From Thelonectria olida (Eukaryota; Ascomycota; Sordariomycetes; Hypocreales; Nectriaceae), in assembly GCA_020736575.1 (NCBI GenBank), contig JAGPYM010000007.1, forward strand, positions 1,860,001 through 1,924,000: a DNA stretch of 64,000 nt, written 5' to 3'. Position 1 is the stretch's first letter, and every line of letters begins with the position of its first letter. Position numbers and translations under genes: made by a program. Below, in pieces: positions 59,407 through 64,000 of the stretch. The notes beneath the pieces are model-generated. The model did no database searches. It saw only the letters and a list, made by a program, of their open reading frames with translations, and was not told the origin of the DNA.

Positions 59407-59790
59407 GGCAGGCAGGTGAAGTAATCGTGATCGATAGAGGATGGAGTTGGAGTTGGAGAAGGGAGCAATGTCGCGGGGAAATTGGAATCTTGCAGACAAG
59501 GAGCCGAGAGCCCGAAAGACGACGTTTAGCGCAATACAGTGCGCGTTTGAGTGGCGGAGAGATGTGGAAGTATTGGAGAGCTTCGGTGCGGGGTTGCCGA
59601 GTCATTTGGCCGTTCAGCCCAGATGCCGATCATCTGGGCGAACCCGGGGCGTTTACAGAAGAGAATCTGGGGTTTTTCGATATATGTCTACGTAGTTCAC
59701 ACTAGGTTTGCTACTTTCAAAGGCTTGGCAGGCTTAGGTATTGCATATTAACTACCTAGGTAGCTTATGGAATTTTCATGATCATGACAT
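59407..59790. other. Spacer between the SDR and regulator genes
   Basis: It contains the regulator promoter, the SDR 3' flank, and a 12-bp palindrome (listed separately). No upstream zinc-cluster exon could be found here for the regulator. Confidence 0.5.
59752..59763. repeat. 12-bp perfect palindrome
   Basis: CTACCTAGGTAG reads the same on both strands. It lies about 30 bp past the SDR stop codon and 345 bp upstream of the regulator start. It could be a dimeric-protein binding site or chance. Confidence 0.4.
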
Positions 59791-60768
59791 CTAGTTGTAC
59801 AAGCCTCCGTTGGCCGACAGCACTGAGCCCGTCGTCCACTTGGCATCGTCGGTGCATAGGAAAGCGACCAACGGGGCAATGTCGCTCACTTCGCCAACAC
59901 GAGCAGCAGCAGGCGTAGAGTCAATCAGAGGCTGCATATCCTTGAGAAATTGCTCGTCGCTCTGGAACCATTGGTCTAGAAGAAGAAAGTCGCGTTAGCG
60001 GGTCCCAACAGGATACACGTAAGTATGGGCTCTGCGTACCGGTGGCAATTGGACCAGGGTTCACTGCGTTAACCGTGATTCCGTGCGACTGGCCGAGCTC
60101 CTTAGCCCAGACTCGCACCAGCGCCTCATCGGCGGCCTTCGTGGCAGCGTATACGGTTTGGCCACCAACACCGAGACGGGCTCCGGCAGAAGAGATGAAG
60201 ACAATGCGGCCTCCCTTGGGCAGATGAGGCTCCGCAGCCTTGGTCAGGAAAATAGGACCCTTGACGTTGGCATCAAAGTGCCGAGTGTAGAACTCCTCAG
60301 TGGTATCGACTAGGTTGGCCTCATTGCCTTGGGCCGCGCTACACAGGCACAAAATGTGAGCCGTCCAGGGTCTGTACCAAGTCAATGGCATGTACCTACT
60401 TGTGAATAAGAATTTCAATCTTGCCGGTGGAGCTGATCTTCAACGCAGCGTCGATCAGCTTGGGGATCTGGTCAGTCTTGCTGACGTCGGCCTGGACAAC
60501 AACGGCCTTGGTGCCATTGGCCTCAACCTCTTTGGCGACCTTCTCAGCGCGCTCTCGGCTGCCGTCCGACACATAATTAACAACGACGTTGGCGCCCCGC
60601 TTGCCGAGTAGGATCGCGATGCCAGCACCGAGTCCACTGCAGAGAATTGGTTAGCCAAATTATCATGAGCGCCATAAGCTAAAGTAGAAGCGTAGGGATG
60701 CCATACCGAGAGGCACCAGTGACAATGGCAGTCTTGCCAGTAAGTTCGAGACCAGTAAAGTCGGGCAT
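59791..60768 (-). CDS. Short-chain dehydrogenase/reductase (SDR)
   Basis: Four exons: 60768-60707, 60636-60400, 60338-60040 and 59975-59791, giving 260 residues. TGASRGLGAG (17-26), the nucleotide-binding Gly motif, is restored by splicing intron 1. HNAAQG (the NNAG equivalent) spans intron 2. The catalytic set is Ser149 or Ser150, Tyr163 and Lys167 (YAATK), followed by NPGPIATG and the C-terminal WTTGSVLSANGG. This is the classical SDR type close to 3-oxoacyl-ACP reductase-like and versicolorin-reductase-like enzymes; NADPH use is suggested by the Arg after the Gly motif. It starts 587 bp from the divergent amine oxidase. Aldehyde or ketone reduction linked to amine breakdown is inference. 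Confidence 0.92.
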
Positions 60769-61355
60769 GGTTTCTGTGTGTGATGTTGAAAGGAGGCTAG
60801 AGAATAAGAGCATGTGATGGACGTAGCAATTACGAGGCTTTATCCCTGGATATTGGGAGGCGTTAAGTAGCTTCTCAGCTTCGGTTCTGAAGCCGATGAC
60901 GATGACTCCCCCGAGCACCGTGATCCATGCGGAGAAAGGATGATGCTTTACTTGATCCAGAAGCGGGCAAATAGAATGCGGGGTAAGAAGTTAACTTGAT
61001 AGGGATCTAAGGTAACTTGTCTTAATACCTAAAAGGGTATTAGGGGAGACGAACCACTAAAACTGATCCATCACGACTCGCCAGTTTATCCCAAAGACCA
61101 AGACGGGCCTTGTCGAAAGTGTCTAGGCTCGAAAGGGGCTCTACACCACGGGAAAGCTTCCATGGGAGCAAGCACGCGATAAGGGTAGTCTACCCTAGGC
61201 AAGGTACTGGAGCTCATGCATGTGCTATAGCTCACTAGCCCCAGTATACCTCAGAGCCTTTTGCTTCCGTCTTCCAAACCGAGACCCTTCGCTTGGCCCA
61301 TTGCCTATCTACCATCACAACTTCTTCAAGCCAATTCACACGACAGCTGCCTGCC
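60769..61355. promoter_or_regulatory. Divergent promoter region of SDR and amine oxidase
   Basis: A 587-bp region between two opposite start codons, with no open gene. A shared control region would fit coexpression of the two enzymes; specific sites cannot be assigned by eye. Confidence 0.5.
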
Positions 61356-63083
61356 ATGACGCCCAAGACGAGAGACGGTCATGTTTGGGAACCTCAGACT
61401 GGCTTCAAAAGAGGACTCGAGAGTGACGCCGTCATCTCGCCTCAGCGCTCCGTTTCCGCAGCTACCAACAAGGTTTACGATATCATTGTTATCGGTGCCG
61501 GATATGCCGGGCTTGCTGCCGTGCGCGACCTCAGTCTTCTGAGTGAGTCGTGATGCTTCCATGGGTCCCTATTGAAGTCTAATCCGCAAATCCTCCCTAG
61601 ACCATTCCATTCTACTTCTCGAAGCCCGTGATCGCATTGGTGGCCGAACCTATACCGCCAAGAAAGATGGTAAGACTCGAGCATTTGCACATCCGAACTG
61701 CCTCTAACCAGTCCATAGGCTTTCTCTACGAGATGGGGGGAACCTGGGTCACCCATCACATGGGCTACCTGTTCCGAGAAATGGTTAGATACGGCATGGA
61801 CCGCGAATTGATCACCACCGGAAGCCCTGATATGCAAAAGGGCTACTACACAATCAACGTCCCAGGTATGATGCGCTTCAACCTTTCTCATATGACACCG
61901 ATAGTTAACTGTTCGGGTTTGCCAGGCGCGGAGCCTCGCAAACTTAGCCACGAGGAGGCTGGTGCGATGCAGGCCAAGGCATGGGACATGTTCGTCAATG
62001 TCGACGGTCAATTCGGTCGTACTATCTGCCCACTTCCTCATGCTCAGCTGGACAACCCGATCGTCGACCGAGCCACTGTTGAGAAGTGGGATCAAGTATC
62101 CTGCCACGACCGTTTCGAGGAGATCAAGCACAAACTCACGGCCGAGGAACAGGGACTCCTAGTCTCGCTACTCCTGCACATATCTGGAGGACACATGAAG
62201 GAATCCAGTCTTTGGGACATGGTCCGCTCGCACGCCCTTCTTATGCATAGCTCGGACAACTTTACCGATGTCTGGCTGAGGTACAAACTCCGGGATGGGC
62301 AAACAGCCCTTGCGAAGCGCATGTTTCAGGAAGCGACAGAGTCTGGCTTAGAGTATGCGTTTTCCACACAGGTCAGATCCATCTACCAGGAGGCCTCTGG
62401 GGATTGCCTCGCAGCTGTCTCTGCAGCAAACGGAGACACTTTCCGTGCCCGTAAGATCATCAACACCATTCCTCTGAACGTCCTGAAGGATATCCAATTC
62501 TCCCCGCCACTCTCACAGCGTCGCCAGGAAGCCATCGATATCGGCCATGTTAACCATATGACCAAGATCCATGCAGACATTGGTAACAAGGAGCTTGAGA
62601 GGTGGAGTGGGATGCGTTTCCCGGGTCTTCTCATGTACGGCTACGCTGACGGCATTCTTCCCAACGGGAATGTCCACGTCGTGGCTTTCGGTGCGGATGA
62701 GCGCACTACTTTTGTGCCTGAGAATGACGCCCAGAAAACGATCGATGCCCTGAACAAGATTCATCCCATGGACGTGAAGCGATTGGTAAGACGTCACTCA
62801 CAATATCCCGTCAACAATGTTAATAATGACACAGCTGCTGCACAATTGGAGCACAGATCCCTTCTCCAAGGGTGGCCCTGCATGGTGGCGCCCAGGCTAC
62901 ATGTCAAAGTATCAGGATGAACTTCAGAGTCGTCACGGCAACGTCTTTTTTGCTTCCGCGGATTGGGCCCATGGATGGCGAGCTGCGATTGATGGAGCCT
63001 TGGAGCAAGGAAGTTTGAATGCCCAGACTGCCCATCGTGAGATTGCTGCCTTGAACAAGAAGGCTACTGCAAGCAAGCTGTGA
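61356..63083 (+). CDS. Flavin monoamine oxidase-like enzyme, peroxisomal (PTS1)
   Basis: Four exons: 61356-61542, 61601-61669, 61719-62785 and 62835-63083, giving 523 residues. The FAD-binding GAGYAG is at 47-52 in IIVIGAGYAGLAAVRDL. Splicing restores LLLEARDRIGGRTY and KDGFLYEMGGTWVTHHMGY, both typical of the amine oxidase family. WSTDPFSKGGPAWWRPG and FFASADWAHGWRAAIDGALEQG complete the C-terminal FAD site. The C-terminus is SKL, a type 1 peroxisomal signal. It resembles MAO-N-type fungal monoamine oxidases, which oxidise primary amines to aldehydes with hydrogen peroxide; polyamine oxidase is less likely. Divergent from the SDR gene, which might handle the aldehyde or ketone product. Confidence 0.93.
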
Positions 63084-64000
63084 CCCAGCACTCTAACGTC
63101 TACAGACGAGTAAAGTAAACGCGTGAGATAGCCAGTTAGCATTCGTGTATCATGCTGTTTATAGGCATAGATTGACTTTCAATGCAATAGCACCTAGTTA
63201 GCATGTTCAAACGAGTTCTACAGCCTACCCTCTGCACAAGTTGCGAAGGCCAGGCGATGAGCACGTTCATAAGCAAGATAAGGACACTACTAGATTAGGC
63301 TTAAGGATGATAACCTACGATAGTAACGCTGAAACATGCTACAAGCCAGCAATGACGCCGAAAGTTTTCGCCATCACGACCACTCACTGTTTAGCGACAC
63401 ATTCCCTACCTAAGGTAGGTAGGTAAGGTTTGGACCAGGATATTCCAGATGAGGCCAATGCTCTTAAAAGATCTATGATCCTACATTTCTTGCTCTGCAC
63501 TGTTTCATCAAACCAAACTCCAATTTCCGAGGTGTTTCTGAGGGTCACGAAGATGGGGATGGCTTCGAGTCGTCAGCGGAAACCGGAAAGAGTCGGTACT
63601 GAACGAACCCAGGCGTAATCTAAATGAGCCCCACGTCTAGCAAGTACGAGTGCCAGTTCTGGGGCTCATCATCGGGCCTGGTTAATGGGATCATAGCAAT
63701 GATGCATTGTACGTTATTCGAAAAGCCGGAATAGGTGATCACGCACCAACCGAGGACGCTGGCGGTATCAACGACAAAGGTAGCGAATCGCTCTGGAGGA
63801 GAGGAAATTCGAAGCCTACTCGGCAAGATCGAGGATAATGAGCCATGAAACAAACCAGGCGGCAATCAAGCCAAAGGCTGTCGCTGCGATCCGTCATAGA
63901 GCAGACTTTGTCCGAAGCAGCTGGTGTAAGACATGCACGAATTGGCAATACTGGACCATGATCATGATATTAAGTATTTTGGACAGTACGATAAGGGATT
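63084..64000. other. Right-end intergenic region
   Basis: The 3' flank of the amine oxidase and 0.9 kb of sequence with only short frames. A GGTAGGTAGG run lies near 63416. Nothing supports a gene inside the window. Confidence 0.5.

Noticed and set aside
63620..63865. 81-codon minus frame near the right edge
   Set aside because: Short, no recognisable domain, and alternative frames show only a small hydrophobic fragment; not callable.

Overview
The window looks like nuclear DNA of a filamentous ascomycete (Pezizomycotina, probably a Sordariomycete). The grounds are short 50-110 bp GT-AG introns with CTRAC-like branch sites, fungal-only families (Zn2Cys6 and fungal_trans_2 regulators, HET domain, RTA1, CVNH, LaeA-like methyltransferase, multi-CBM18 chitin deacetylase), and mostly monocistronic genes on both strands. 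I could rebuild spliced models for nearly all genes. Exon joins below were checked by frame and phase against family motifs, but by eye only. I saw no tRNA, rRNA, CRISPR array or intact transposon.

Layout. 1-3.3 kb: tail of a probable regulator, then a divergent pair (ornithine cyclodeaminase/mu-crystallin reductase and a proline-racemase-superfamily protein) that fits trans-3-hydroxy-L-proline breakdown. 3.6-16.8 kb: BCS1-like AAA ATPase, RTA1 membrane protein, alpha/beta hydrolase, ankyrin-HET protein, MATE transporter, PAP2 lipid phosphatase. 17-20.2 kb: secreted CE5 acetylxylan esterase/cutinase and GH11 xylanase, then a CVNH lectin. 21.8-25.1 kb: LaeA-like methyltransferase and Zn2Cys6 factor. 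26-34.3 kb: orphan membrane protein, PQ-loop protein, UNC-93-like MFS, DHA2-type MFS. 36.6-38.3 kb: chitin deacetylase with three CBM18 modules. 38.3-41.7 kb: gene-poor. 41.7-49.8 kb: sugar transporter, cupin_5 protein, a possible P450 relic, a class C beta-lactamase-like hydrolase and an HSL-type esterase.

49.9-63.1 kb is the most coherent block. Acetyl-CoA synthetase, D-amino-acid oxidase (C-terminal SKL), (R)-selective fold-IV transaminase, a fungal_trans_2 regulator with no visible zinc cluster, and a short-chain dehydrogenase lie in tandem on the minus strand. A flavin amine oxidase (also ending SKL) is divergent from the dehydrogenase. I infer a regulated, partly peroxisomal pathway for D-amino acids and/or chiral amines. 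I regard this block and the hydroxyproline pair as the main candidates for an undescribed system.
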